Shown: in pieces, positions 1 to 10,985 of the stretch | Position numbering within the stretch: the stretch's first letter is position 1 | Layout of the letters: each line of letters starts with the position of its first letter | NCBI GenBank assembly: GCA_947179485.1 | Contig: OX359245.1 | Location: forward strand, 76,061,067-76,125,066 | Origin: Allacma fusca | Taxonomy: Eukaryota > Arthropoda > Collembola > Symphypleona > Sminthuridae | Direction of reading: 5' to 3' | DNA length: 64,000 bases | Translations under genes and position numbers: made by a program | Notes under the pieces: model-generated | Told to the model about the DNA's origin: nothing | The model's database searches: none | What the model saw: the letters and a program-made list of their open reading frames with translations, nothing else

Positions 1-1286
1 GTATTTAAGATACTTTGTAATTAAATACTTCGACTTAACTAGAATATCTCAGAGTAGCAGAATACCCCGCACCTCCACCAAATTTGTTAGGGGTCTGAGT
101 TGAGTGGAAATAACGTACTATGATTTCCCTCAAGTTTACTTTTGATTCTTCAAATGTTGAAGAGATTTTATTTAACTTTGGACAAATACAAAAATGGAAC
201 TTAATAATATCTTTGTTTGATTTTCTAAACTATAAGTTAACACTAAGATTTAATTCTGATTAAAATATTAATTCAAAGAAGACCTTCTCTAAATCTAAAT
301 ACAAAGATAATAAAGTTATAAAAGTTCAAGTGTAATTCCTATTACAAGTTATCAAAGGGTTGCCCAAAAGGTTTCCCAAAATTCCTATCAAAATTCTAAA
401 TGTTTTCTCAAAATTTCTCGAAATACAATCCACCAGCCTGAAGAGCTGTGGTAAAATCCTTCCTCTTCTGAGAGTAAAGGCTATCTTTCAGAAAAACTAC
501 TCGATTCTGAGAGCAAGAGTATTTTTGATAAAATGGGAGTAAAAAGGGAGAAAACCGAAACCCGAGTGCTATACGAAGAGGGAGAGAGAGAGTCCAAGAG
601 GACAGCGTTTCGGATCGGCGTGTTCAGATCGACTGTGAATCTGTAAGATTTTCCTGGGGTATTTATACTCGGCTGCTACCGCACTCCCAAAATCCAGAAG
701 TTAAGTGGATAAATTTTATGACCGGACCATCTGGCCGAAACCAAGTTCCAACCCCGCCAGCCTGGCGCCGGTTCGAGATTGCTTTGCATTTAAACACATG
801 GCAATACATACATAAGCAATATCAGTTTCAATTACTTTCTTAATCTTAGGTCTTATCGTAACTTATTTTTATTACGATCGTAAAGATCGAGACCATTGTC
901 CGAGACAGATCCGGTTACTTAGGAAGGAGTTTTTAGATTCTCCCGGGGAAAACGTCTTACACTCTAAAATACAATGGATTTAAGCTTATTACGCACTAAT
1001 AACTTATATATATATACGTCCTACGCATGGAGAGATTTCCCTCCTCTTCTCATCCGCTCGGACTGAGAGGACCCAAAGGGTAATTTCTACACACACAGAG
1101 GAGGACTTTTCCAACTCTGGAGATTTTTATTAAAACCAACGGTCAGCAAGTTTATTCGCGTGCTATTCACGTGTACACATTCCTACGTTCATTCTAACAT
1201 CCTATTCTCATTACTACCATTACATAAAATCTTACGTTATTATGTACGTATCAAATACTTATTTCTAAGCTAAAAAGAGCGTATCA
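1..1286. other. Non-coding stretch of unknown origin, ends abruptly at copy alpha
   Basis: I see no supportable gene. Short open frames here have no recognisable content. The sequence contains a purine-rich GAGAGAGAG tract near 570-595, a TATA-like tttatactcgg near 660 and a dinucleotide run tatatatata near 1007. It stops at the point (about 1287) where homology to the chemoreceptor-like copies begins, so its right edge is an insertion or rearrangement breakpoint. The last bases before the break read TATCAACA, a form some LTRs end with. I found no matching start or second copy, so a retrotransposon LTR is only a guess. Confidence 0.4.
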
Positions 1287-1360
1287 ACAGGGCAATGGTT
1301 TTGACATTGGCTGACATTCTTACAAATAATACCGTCAACTTTTTACTAGTGAATTCCTAA
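1287..1360 (+). pseudogene. Copy alpha: terminal exon fragment of chemoreceptor-like gene
   Basis: Positions 1289-1360 read 23 codons and a TAA stop, ending in the motif LADILTNNTVNFLLVNS. This is almost identical to the C-termini of the two larger copies at 16394 (plus) and 60750 (minus). All upstream exons are missing and the sequence before 1287 is unrelated, so this is a 5'-truncated remnant and not a gene. Its 3' flank continues to match the flank of the plus-strand copy for several hundred bases. This shows a segmental duplication rather than a retrocopied exon. Confidence 0.85.
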
Positions 1361-1409
1361 TTCCCCCTGACTCTACATACTGGAGGAATACCAAGCTGCA
1401 ATTTTTTGT

Positions 1410-1676
1410 ACTAGTACCCCTCATGGGTACCAAAATTCTGAACCTGGGCTTGTTCCTGCACCCGTACTATGGGTACTATACCCACACCTGATACCCAAAT
1501 ATTTGGGTAACATATATTTGGGTTTACCCCTGATACTGGGAGATCAGGTTCAGGTATTTCAAGCACTTGTATGTGTACCTGATGGAATCGACTCAAGTAA
1601 TTTTTCTACCGTTTCCATTCCCGGACCTGTACCCATGTAGCCGTATACTACCAGTACCCATGAGAGGCACTACTAT
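1410..1676. mobile_element. MITE with GGGTAC word repeats
   Basis: Inverted ends read TAGTACCCCTCATGGG at 1412 and, on the other strand, TAGTGCCTCTCATGGG ending at 1673. The interior is full of GGGTAC/GTACCC and TTTGGGT words in both orientations (for example 1424, 1464, 1489, 1514, 1628, 1654). A TTTTG pair flanks the ends (1405-1409 and after 1676), a possible short target duplication. It lies in the 3' flank of copy alpha and is absent from the corresponding flank of copy beta (after 16400), so it inserted after the duplication. Confidence 0.65.
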
Positions 1677-1729
1677 TTTGTACCCTAATATAGAGGCTAA
1701 TTTTTACACACCAGTCAAACGGAGAAATG

Positions 1730-2260
1730 GAATAACTTAAAATTGAATGTAAAATTGCTGGAAACATTTTCTTAATAATATTAGGTACTTGTAAAATCCT
1801 TGTGTTAATATTGAATATTCTTAATAATGAATTTTTAAATTCGAAAACACGGAATATATGCAGTATACCATACACGACTAATACAAAATTTCCAAAATGC
1901 TTAGAAAGATAAATTAAGGTCGAGGGAAAAGCCTGTGAATGGTAATATATTATTAAATTAAAGTTCTTTCGAATGCTTGCAAGTGTTTGGTTGAGTGTAA
2001 ACTGAACGCAACGTATTTAACATTAGTAAAGTGGTAGTTTTTATGACACTAATTCATTGGTGTCCATCCGTTGAAGGATTTCCTTCAAAGAAGGCTTCTT
2101 TGAATGAATAGCAGCAAGACACCCGGATCATGTAAACATTTTATTCTCTGCACTGTACACACTGATAATCTTCAATAATTTATTGTAAATCAATTGCTGG
2201 TAAAATAGATGTAGAATATAGGCGAGGCGAAATATTTCGCCCACCTTCGACGATCGACAC
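1730..2260 (+). other. 3' flank of copy alpha, paralogous to 16415-17275
   Basis: Shared blocks include GGAAACATTTTCTT (about 1759 versus 16420), TTAGAAAGAT plus AATTAAGGTC (about 1900 versus 16538) and ACCCGGATCATGTAA versus ACCCGGAGCATGTAA (about 2121 versus 17176). Order and orientation are conserved. Within it, 2059-2110 matches the left end of the GAAGG-rich hAT element found whole at 16763-17548. The internal part of that element is missing here. Confidence 0.75.
2059..2200 (+). mobile_element. Internally deleted relic of GAAGG-type hAT element
   Basis: GGTGTCCATCC followed by GAAGGATTTCCTTC and AAAGAAGGCTTCTTTGAA matches the element at 16763-17548 just inside its left end. The sequence then jumps to a block equivalent to about 17170-17270. 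The terminal CAGA of the complete copy and its right end are not present, so this is a dead derivative. Confidence 0.6.
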
Positions 2261-2474
2261 CAAATGTGCCCAAATAGTTTAGCCTATCCTGTATCTTTCC
2301 TTTTAGACAAAGGCTGGCCCTCTTCATTCCACAAATTTATATGGCGAGCACCAAGAGTATGAAAATGCATTTCATTGACAAAGTAGTAGGTTTTCAAATA
2401 TTCCTGCACCCTAGTTTACATACAAGGTTTTCCAAAAAATTCCTTGCACGCTACAAATAAAGATTTATATTACA
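2261..2474. other. Spacer without gene
   Basis: No gene seen. It contains a short near-perfect palindrome around GCGAAATATTTCGC at about 2228-2241 with surrounding GGCGAGG/CCCACC arms. Confidence 0.4.
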
Positions 2475-3525
2475 GAGATGGCCACACTACTCCACTTTTT
2501 AGTAGTGGTATTGGGATAGTGGTAAAAAGTAGAGTAGTGGTTGAAATTGAAATAAAATAACATTTACTCAAAGTCCAATTAAAAGTAATGCTTACCCGAG
2601 TAAGCACTATACTTAAACATGGCGTGTCTTTTCATAACATTCTATATCTTACACCGTTACACCGCGTTTCAATATTCGAAATATTATTGTACGATTGCGT
2701 GGATGGATATAGTAACATATTGTATTTGTATTGGAGCGTTGCGCACTCTACGTTGTGATCCTTTTTAGCAGTAGTTGAACTTGCAAAAGCAAAATCTTAG
2801 TACTGATCTGTATTTATTTAAGTGCTTTAATCCTTCGTTAATTAACAGTTCTAAAATTCAAGCCAAATCCAGATTATGGCAGATTCCGTATTTAAAATGG
2901 CAACGGACATTGCCAATTGTAATTCTTCATTGTGTCAACTTGTAACACGTTTTTATAAGGTATAGTCAGTGGTTATCATGTATGAACTTGAGTTATACAC
3001 GCATTTGAAGTGAATGTTGTCCAAAACAATAAACTAGTTTTTCAAAATGTCTATCCTCCAGTTGATTCTTGTAAGGATCGGTCTTGCAAGCCTCTAATTT
3101 AAAACGGAATTTTTTCGCTAGGAATCAAATTTCTAGCATATATTTAGAATTTAGGATCCTTTTTAGGTTTATATTAAAATTTTGATTTTAGGCTGAGATT
3201 AAATTGCACGGCTATTCAGTGAATAGGTAGTATATTGCATAGTGTGGCTTTGTTACTGCGTAGAGTAGTGTGATAGTTGTAGTGTAGAGTAACGCTAATT
3301 TTTAGCTTCCGGCAAGTAGTGGTAGAGTAGAGTAAAGGGGCTCTCTGAAAGTAAAACTCTACTGGAAAGTAGTGTAGTGGTAGTTTTGATTAACAACAAA
3401 ATAGAGTATTAGTAGAGTAGTTTTCAAAGACCATTTTTGTTTGTAGTGTAGTGGTAAGTAGTGGCATTTACCCTGACTAAGTCTTTAGAGTAGTGTAGTG
3501 TAGTGGAAAATTGAATGGCCACCTA
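2475..3525. mobile_element. TIR element filled with TAGTGTAGTGG words
   Basis: The left end reads GATGGCCACACTACTCCACT (from about 2478). The right end, read on the minus strand, is AGGTGGCCATTCAATTTTCC followed by CACTACACTACACTAC. Both subterminal zones (2485-2545 and 3235-3510) are dense in degenerate TAGTG/AGTAGTGG words, and the AT-rich centre has no open frame of note. Structurally this resembles the other word-packed non-autonomous elements in the window. I could not identify a clean target duplication, so the superfamily is not settled; hAT is likely from the AGAGRTGG-like start. Confidence 0.6.
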
Positions 3526-4180
3526 ATTATGTTTATATAAGTTATTAGGTGCATGTACGCCTGATATTTTGGCATACCCAAGTGTGTCTCTGTGAAACGA
3601 GAGCCATGATGGAATGTGTATACAGCATGACAGGGATGAGCTTATGCAAAAGGTAGCGGACGAGGAAATAAATACTTGTATCCACACTTTGTTCGAATGG
3701 TCGGGTATCGGGTTCAACAAATTCTTCATCCCAGCCCAGGTCAACAAATGGATAAACGAATTAAATTGCAAGCTTTTCCTAAAAATTAACCGAACGAACC
3801 AAGTAGAAGACAGGGGCCGGATTTTTGTGGGAAGACAGGAAGATTCTTCCCAGAGAAAAACTATTTCTGGCAGGGATAGAAATAAATACTGGGGGGATAT
3901 TAATCTGCTCAATGTATACGGCAGCAACGTTTGCTGTCTCATTAGCCCATACAAATAAGTTATTGAATAAAATATTTGACTCCCTTATTGTGTAGCAAAA
4001 TTCGAATGCAAAAATTGAGTGCACCTAAACAACCCGTCTTATATTAGCAGCAAGAATATTCGTATGCAATGAAATGGAAGAGCGTGCGTGAATTTTAATC
4101 TTAAAGAGGACAATGATGAGCAAATAAAAAAATCCGTCGGAGATGAAAATTTGACATCAAACTATGGAGTGCTTTATTTT
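3526..4180. other. Region with overlapping open frames, no recognised gene
   Basis: A 114-codon frame on plus (3614-3958, starting with a true ATG) overlaps a 143-codon frame on minus. The plus translation is rich in charged residues over its first 70 codons and has no motif that I recognise. There is no convincing splice context. It could be a decayed exon, but nothing in the sequence proves coding. Confidence 0.3.
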
Positions 4181-5190
4181 CTCAGAAAGTTTTCTTCCTA
4201 TTTACATACAGCATAATTACATATAACGACGTATACTTGTATTTCCTAAGTTTTCCTATTCTACTTTCTTGAATACAAATCCGTATACGTATGTAAAATA
4301 CATACACAGAACGGCACAATAGGCCATATTGGACATTTTGAGCATTTTCATTAGAAGGCAAATTGGGCATTTTGCTCAAAATCGTGGAATAAAATAGACA
4401 AATTTATGCATTTTGACCGTTGATTTGAAAACGTCTTGACAATTTTGGAGAAAATGCGTTCAAAAATGCATTGGCGTCTGTTTACGTTGCTTTGGTTTGG
4501 GTTTATGTCGCAGCATTAAATACTAATGAAAGTTATATATATGTAGGTATATGATGTGTTAATTTTTATATTTGAATCTTTATTTTACTTTTAATCCAAG
4601 TTTAGGTCCTAAAAATTAGCCAAGTGGGTCAACGCTTAACATCAGTGTGCAAAATACTGCTTTGATAAATTTTACAAGAATAGAATAATGTCCCTGTTTT
4701 GTGGAATGCAAGGTAATTAAACCGTTCAAATGAAATGTGCTTGGATGTCAAACTTCATATCGGACAAAGTTGTGAAATACGTTTGACGGATTTAGCTTTG
4801 CTTATATAATTAATTAAGTTACTCTGGATCCATTTTCGAAACTACAAACTGAACTTTCTCCATCCTGTAAATATACAATTAAGCATATTACTGATGGGCG
4901 ATCCGAGAGCATTTTCTGTTGAAGTATGGACCCATACAGCCATATTTTCTTCACACATGAAAACTGCAAAAAACAATCTTTAGAGGAAGTCTCACCAGGT
5001 TTGTACATATACCATACCGTTCCATTCAACAATTGGTTACTGAAATGCACCACTATTTTTAAATGACATAAGTCTAATTAAACATAAGTACAATAAAGAG
5101 TGGAAAGAATTGAGGACACCTGCCTGCGAATATATTTAATTAGAGGGGGGAAAAATGTACGCACAGCATGAAACTTCTGTATGACAATTT
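4181..5190 (+). other. Upstream flank of copy beta, paralogous to 63130-62400 reversed
   Basis: Read on plus, this block matches the reverse complement of the region upstream of the minus-strand gene gamma. Matches include GGCAAATTGGGCATTTT at about 4356, GAAGTATGGACCCATACAG at about 4920, CTTCACACATGAAAACTGCA at about 4950 and GACACCTGCCTGCG near 5113. The order is the same as in gamma. It therefore represents the 5' side of copy beta, whose coding part resumes only at 15170. The part at 4310-4440 is rich in the word GCATTTT/GGACATTTT and may itself be an old repeat shared by both copies. Confidence 0.75.
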
Positions 5191-5315
5191 CCTTATATCA
5201 AATACTGTAATTACGTGCAGAGCAAGCTTAAGGTAGTTATGAGAGCGTATTTTTAAGCTTGTTTATCATGAACCTTAACATGCAAACTATAGGTTCGCCT
5301 TTGAGGAGAAGATGT

Positions 5316-5394
5316 ATGGGTGGTTTAGGGTGGCGTCAGCATTCTAGTAAAATAGCCTTGTCGGTATGTCCGCCGTCCCGATTACTCAAAAACT
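5316..5394 (-). repeat. Left piece of TAGGGTGGCGTC repeat split by the 6.8-kb element
   Basis: TTTAGGGTGGCGTCAGC at about 5318 and the run up to GATTACTCAAAAACT (5380-5394) are the reverse complement of the right end of the repeat at 63376-63926. The homology stops exactly at the ACT target site and resumes at 12218, where the other half of the same repeat continues. Confidence 0.85.
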
Positions 5395-5413
5395 ACCCGC
5401 ATGGAAAATGCTG

Positions 5414-5590
5414 TTCACAATTGTTAACAAAATGTCCTGTTCAAAACAGGACCACTTTTGTAAACAAACAATTGTGAACAACGAATTGTGCATTCAATAT
5501 TGTGAACAAATTGTGTGTTCACAAAGTGCGGTTCTCAAAGTTAGTTGCACAAATAACGGTCCTCGTATCTGAACACAAAATTGTGTTTAT
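5414..5590. repeat. Subterminal TTCACAATTGT/ACAATTGTGAA array
   Basis: Just inside the left terminus are repeated words on both strands: TTCACAATTGT at 5414, ACAATTGTGAACAA at 5469, GAATTGTG at 5484, AATATTGTGAACAAATTGTG at about 5497, TTCACAAAG at 5518 and ACACAAAATTGTG at about 5573. CACTA elements typically carry subterminal repeats that bind the element's own DNA-binding protein. These are candidates for that role. The right end carries fewer copies (AATTGTGC at 12191, TTGTGCAC at 12152). Confidence 0.6.
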
Positions 5591-5747
5591 AAAAAATAAT
5601 ATAATGAGTAAGAAGTTATAGCGATGATTATGGTATGAATATTATTTTAGTAAAATGAAAACGCATACTGAAAATCAAAAAGGCGATTTCTGACCAAAAT
5701 CTTGTTTAAGGCATCTTGTTTTTTAATTGTTTTGACAAAATAAAAAT

Positions 5748-7621
5748 TTAACTACCCTTACAATTTTCCTCTCGAAGCAATTTATTTAATGAATCCACGA
5801 TTCGGCTCCTTTGCACGACGTACTCACTGACTTGACCTCTTCTGCAGCTGCTCGATAACGGCTTCAAGTTGTAAGTGTTCAGGCAGTACTCTAGACAATT
5901 AAAACAAATAATTGAAGAATTAAACGGGCATTAAACAAATTAATATACCACATATTTCATCTTTTATTCCATAATACGAAATCGACACATGAAGTACTAC
6001 ATTAAGCAAATACCTATTAGAGCATCCCGCTTGATCCCGTCCACAGAAGGTAAAACTGCAGCAGATTTATTTGCATTACAGGTTCTTCCACCCTTCATTT
6101 CGTCAGGTTCAAAATGCTGCCGAAATAGACTTCGTGCCAAGATTGTTGGAGTTTTAGCAGTTAATTTAGCTGCAGCCAGTGTTACTTTCTCCATGTATAC
6201 TCCGGTACCGACTGTAATTTCGACATTATCCTGATTATAAATCAGAGTACATTAAGATTAATCGCAATGCAATTTACATTCGTATCTGAGTCAATAGTTA
6301 CACATGTTAAAAAGATGTCGCAGTATACCTCGGAAGTTGCAAGATTCTGTTGTTCCTTTAATTCCTGGATTTGCCGATTAAGCATCTTTGCGCACTCTGT
6401 GAAACAATATTATATTTCAAAGTAATTAATTCTTGTCGTGAGCTAACTAATTTAAGCAATACCTTACTTAATAACATACAACGGCTGACCTTTATGTTTT
6501 TGTGAAATAGCTTTCCACTTTACCACTTTTGCTGCTAGTTTTGCAATAGTCTCCTTGGGATCCTTGACTTCGTTTTCACAGTTTTCATTGGAATGTAGGG
6601 TTTCTGGAATAGCCTGAGGCGCTAAAACAGCGGAAAAGATTTCCTGTAATTGTAAAAACATGTCGTGAAAACTGTAGTAACAGCTAATTGAAAGAAACAA
6701 AAGTCAATCGGTTTCAAATTTTTGAATTCCGGAAATATCATTAATCGCGGCAGCATAATGTGTATAGTAGAATCTGAGAATAATAAATTATCATTCTGGT
6801 TAAACGTAACCATAATTATATAGCTTCAAGCGGGAATAATTATTAATAATAAAGGGAGAATTTCATGTTGTGCATATTAACACAAATTTTGTTTTGTTTC
6901 GTTGTGTAATTTTTAAAACACATTTAGTTTTTCGTTATAATTGTTTCCAATAGGATAAGCATTTACGTTTTGGGTAATCTAAATTTATCAATCATATCTA
7001 ATCAATTTGATGTAAATATGGTATTTTCCGAACTTTATGAGCCATTAGATTCAGAGTTCATCTATTTATGCTTGAATAATTATTTTAATATTTTAATTTG
7101 CAGAAGCCTTTTAAAAAATTCAAAATATGAACCTTGTCAACTTTTTTTGGACTTTCTGTATCCGCATGGTAGAAGGACCAGGTTAATAAAGAATTATGCG
7201 TTTGTTCAGAATTGCAGCAATCCTTCCGGTAGCTGAATTCTCCATTAAAGAAGATTTGCCAGTAGTATAATTGCTTCCATCACACTCAGTCAAATTGGAA
7301 CATATGTCATTCATTTCAGTTTGAGAACCTGCGAAACAACTAACATGTATTAATGGCATGAAAATATTCAAGGCAATACAAATCAATCTTGAAATTTGTT
7401 TTGAAATAATGACACAAATATAAGAAGTTTATAAAAGTAACTTAAAACTCACCAAATCCACGCACTTTGACAGAATAGATCCGCCGGCCCCAAAAAACAT
7501 CTACAGTTTTTTTGGATAATTCAGCTTTTAATTCTCGCAATTTTATGTCCACTATTTTGTCAATGGAAACTACTGCAAATTTGTTCCGATTACTACTGAA
7601 TTCTACCAGTACAAACCCCAT
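5748..7621 (-). CDS. BEN-domain protein encoded within the transposon
   Basis: Six exons on the minus strand: 7621-7453, from 7328, 6643-6490, 6396-6329, 6230-6014 and 5890-5748 (stop TAA 5750-5748). Except at the exon 2 to 3 junction, borders are GT-AG and phases agree (G|AG or G|GT joins). Exon 1 starts MGFVLVEFSSN and resembles the N-terminal module of insect proteins that pair such a segment with a C-terminal DNA-binding domain. Exon 4 is a short coiled-coil-like stretch (QIQELKEQQN). Exons 5 and 6 read as a BEN domain: LARSLFRQHFEPDEM, then IKRDALI and EYCLNTYNL. BEN domains bind DNA or chromatin and occur in some transposons. I found no usable donor for exon 2 in the required phase (its frame runs to a stop near 7183), so either an exon is missing or the gene is damaged there. 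An ATG further upstream at 7795 is in frame but less convincing. Likely role: accessory DNA-binding factor of the element, or a domesticated regulator. Confidence 0.65.
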
Positions 7622-8039
7622 TTTTTGAAAAGAAATTCTAAGAAATTTCAGCAAATTAATTTTTAACAAGCGCACATTGTTAAAAGTAATAACTAATGGT
7701 GGAGCATGTGAATAATTGATTTCTGTATGGTGAGTAACGGAAAGGCTTGAAGACATGCAATAAGTTTGAAACGCTACAAAAACGGGGGACTGCATCCAAT
7801 GCTGTCACATTGACTATACCAACCTAGCATGTAAGGCGAGAAAGTTAGCACTGTAGTTGAATGCAGAACTACTCGGTAAACATATTTGCAACATCGCAAA
7901 TCAAATATTATTTTCCAAAATTAGCGGTAAATTATTTTCATGAAATGGGCGCTAATGTTTTCGTTCTGTAATAGATTGACTTTGTTTTGTTAATTTTCTG
8001 AAAATTTATTACTCCTCTGATAAATATCAAAACATCCCA

Positions 8040-10890
8040 ATGAAACAAAATAAACGATTCGAAAATACTCTTTTTAAAAAGCTCCCAAGACGAAAAAGGC
8101 GTCAATTAATTCGGGTAATTAAAAACACCAATATTCCATATTTTGTTCAAGGGTCAATTGTTTGCCCATTTATTATTATTTACTTCACGAACTTCACCAG
8201 GATCTTCACAACGGGGTCGCCTTAAAATTCACTGATATCTTTACATTAACTGTCACGGAGGGATCCGTCAGCGAAAGCACAGTGGTGGCGGATCGGAGTA
8301 GCTTCTTTGAGGTAATAACTATTTACTTGAAATGTTGTCTGCTACGAATCAAAAGTTCTGACATAAATATTACTCATATTTACAAAATATAGCAGGGGAA
8401 ATGCAGATATTTATGGTCAGCGTTCATACTCAATAATTCCTCCCTTCCAATGTTAAATACTAAATTGATTTTTGCATCAATTCGATGGACGTAAAATTCG
8501 ATTACGCAACCAACAAAATATTTTATTTCAATTCATCAAGGCTGGGTCAAACTTTTACGAAATATGTATAATTTCACAATATACTATATCACATTCACCA
8601 ATTTCAGAAACCTAATGAATATTCCCCGGCTGAAGTACCAACGTGTGCTGGATTTAATACGGAGTCAATTGAATTCCAGAATTCCATCAATTCAGAACAA
8701 GAAAATGAGGTAATTATGTGACCATTTCCCCCAGATTTTGTGCAAATAATTGCATCAGATAATAAAATCCAAAATCTTTGTGCTTTTACAAAAATGTTTA
8801 ATACATCCGTTCTGTGAACTATCGCCTGAAGAAAGCAGTTTGATCATCACAGCATTTGCAATAAAACACAATCTGACGAAAGTTGGAACGGAAGACTTAT
8901 CGACATTGCTTGCCCTGCATATGTCAAGAAACTCTTTCCGGCCATCAAGTTTTTATTCGTTAATGAAAGACTTAAATGTAGATCAGACTTCTTGTACTAC
9001 AAACTATATTTGTTCAAATTGTAAAGCCTACGTAAATGCGCAAGATTCGTTCTGCGAAGAACGCAATTTTCAAATTAATTTCGCAGATTTGAGATCCAGC
9101 AACAATTATTTATTTTACTTTCAACCCGGCAGTCATGTTGAAAGAAATTTTACAGAGTGAAGCCGTTGCAGATAATTTAGCTGCTAACCTAAGAAGACAC
9201 AATTTAGAGAATACTACAAATGTGGAGGATAGTGTACATGGACGCTGTTACAAAGCCCTTCATCTCTGTGAGCAAGACTTTTCTTGTTCCTTGAACTCTC
9301 ATGGAATATCGCCATTTCGCTCTTCAAACTCCTGTTCTTATATCTATAAATGAGCTCGACTACAACATACGAAGAACAAAAACAGTATTGGCAGGCTTAT
9401 GGTTCAGCTCAGAAAAACCGAATTACCATGCTTTTCTGAAACCCATCGTCGACGAGTGCAATAAATTAAGCACACATCCAATTGAATGGTAGCCGATAAC
9501 TACAGATTTTCAAGTTTTGTGTATTTTCCTATATTTGTCGCCGATTCAGTTGCCCGATGTGCTGTTCAAGGTATGAATCAGTTGCATGGGGCTTTTGGTT
9601 GCCCCTGGTCCAATCAAAAGGGGGAGACATGCTGGATTACATCAACAACCCGTAAATGGATTTACCCACCCACTTGTGCTATGGACTTACGAACTGAAGA
9701 ATCATTTTTGATAAGTCTGGAAGCTTTAGCGGAGTCGCTGCAAAACGGCGCATGCAGACAAAAGCACATTAATGGCGTCAAATTTGTATCCCTATTGTTT
9801 ACTCTGAGAAAATTCAACATTGTTGATGGTTTTGCTTACGATGTAATGCATTCAGCTTTTTTAGGGGTGTCAAAAATGTTCACATTATTGTAGATCGAGT
9901 CTTCCAATTCATCCGCACCGTACTACATATGCAACAAAGTCAAACCTATGGAGAAATTACTTTTAAATGCAAAGGTGTCCTACGAATTTGATAGAACACT
10001 GCGCTCATTTTCAACGATCAAATACTAGAAAGCTTCCGAGTGGCGCTCTTGCACATACGTTTGTTTTAGCATCACAAAAGGGTTCCTAACAGACGTGTAT
10101 AGAAAACATTTTTTGAAGTATCCAAATTCAATCATGCTGTTATCTGATGAAAAAATTACCGAACTTGATTTTCTGCACGCCCCAGATCAGTTGCATAGTT
10201 TTGTTTTCAAGCCAAAATTTTATATGGTATGAAATGTTGTACTTTTAACTTTCACATACTTTTGCACGCTACGAATTGTGTCAGAAATTGGGGGCCGCTG
10301 TGGGCCTATTCCGCATTTCAATTCGAAAACTTCAACGGAATTTTATCCAGTTTGTTTCGGAGTAGCCAACAAGTTCTAACACAGATCCGATCAAGATTCC
10401 TCGAACTCATGGCTTTAAAGCATCATTGAACCAGGCGAATTGAAACCCTGTTGTGCTGGAATATTTTCATTCATTGTTGTCCTCGCATCGATTTATGCAT
10501 TGCGCATTTAAGACTAACTATGGTTGCGTGTTTCTAGGCCCGAGTAAAGATTATATTATTTCGGATGAAGAGAAGATTAAACTAGCTCGAATTAAAATTA
10601 CGTGCGCCAAAAGACGGAGCTTTAGAAAATGCATAATACATGGTAAAATATTTTGCACTGAAGAGAACGCAACGACCAAACGGAACAACGCCATTGTTGC
10701 AACTTGCATTTGTGGAAATAAGCAAGGTTGCGCAATAGTTAACAGAATCAACGTGTTTTACCCTGAGCCTGCAAGCTCATATTTGATTTCAGTTAGAAGT
10801 ATTAATTCAAGAATGGACATAATAAGCATTGCGAGTATTCAGAGGCAGAAGTTTTTTAATTTGTATATCTTAAGCTGTGAGTTGTAGTTT
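8040..10890 (+). pseudogene. tnp2/EnSpm-type transposase, multiply frameshifted
   Basis: The family is recognised from the order of blocks. A basic N-terminus starts at the ATG at 8040 (KKLPRRKRRQLI). A spliced segment joins 8320 to an acceptor at about 8606. Then come LSPEESSLIITAFAIKHNLT (from about 8819), a cysteine pair CSNCKAYV (9013), CAVQGMNQLHGAFGCPWSNQ (9559) and VDGFAYDVMHSAFLGVSKM (about 9829). The C-terminal block FHILLHATNCVRNWGPLWAY with FENFNGILSSLF lies at 10250-10370, followed by a cysteine-bearing tail to 10887. The reading frame changes near 9135, 9301, 9486 and after 9893, and stops interrupt 9893-10230, so no full transposase can be made. I could not assign all DDE residues with certainty. 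It lies head-to-head with the BEN gene and presumably once mobilised this element. Confidence 0.75.
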
Positions 10891-10985
10891 TTGATCTGGC
10901 TTCCAAACATTGTTGAATTAGAATAAGCAGCAAATCAGCTATGAAGGAATAAATACATTACGAGCAAAATAATTGTGCTCATATT

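Noticed and set aside
1..1286. LTR of a retrotransposon ending TATCAACA
   Set aside because: No matching TGTTG start at a sensible distance, no second LTR, and no gag or pol sequence in the window.
3523..3958. Overlapping 114- and 143-codon frames as a gene
   Set aside because: No recognisable domain and no splice or conservation support; opposite-strand open frames in the same place are typical of chance.
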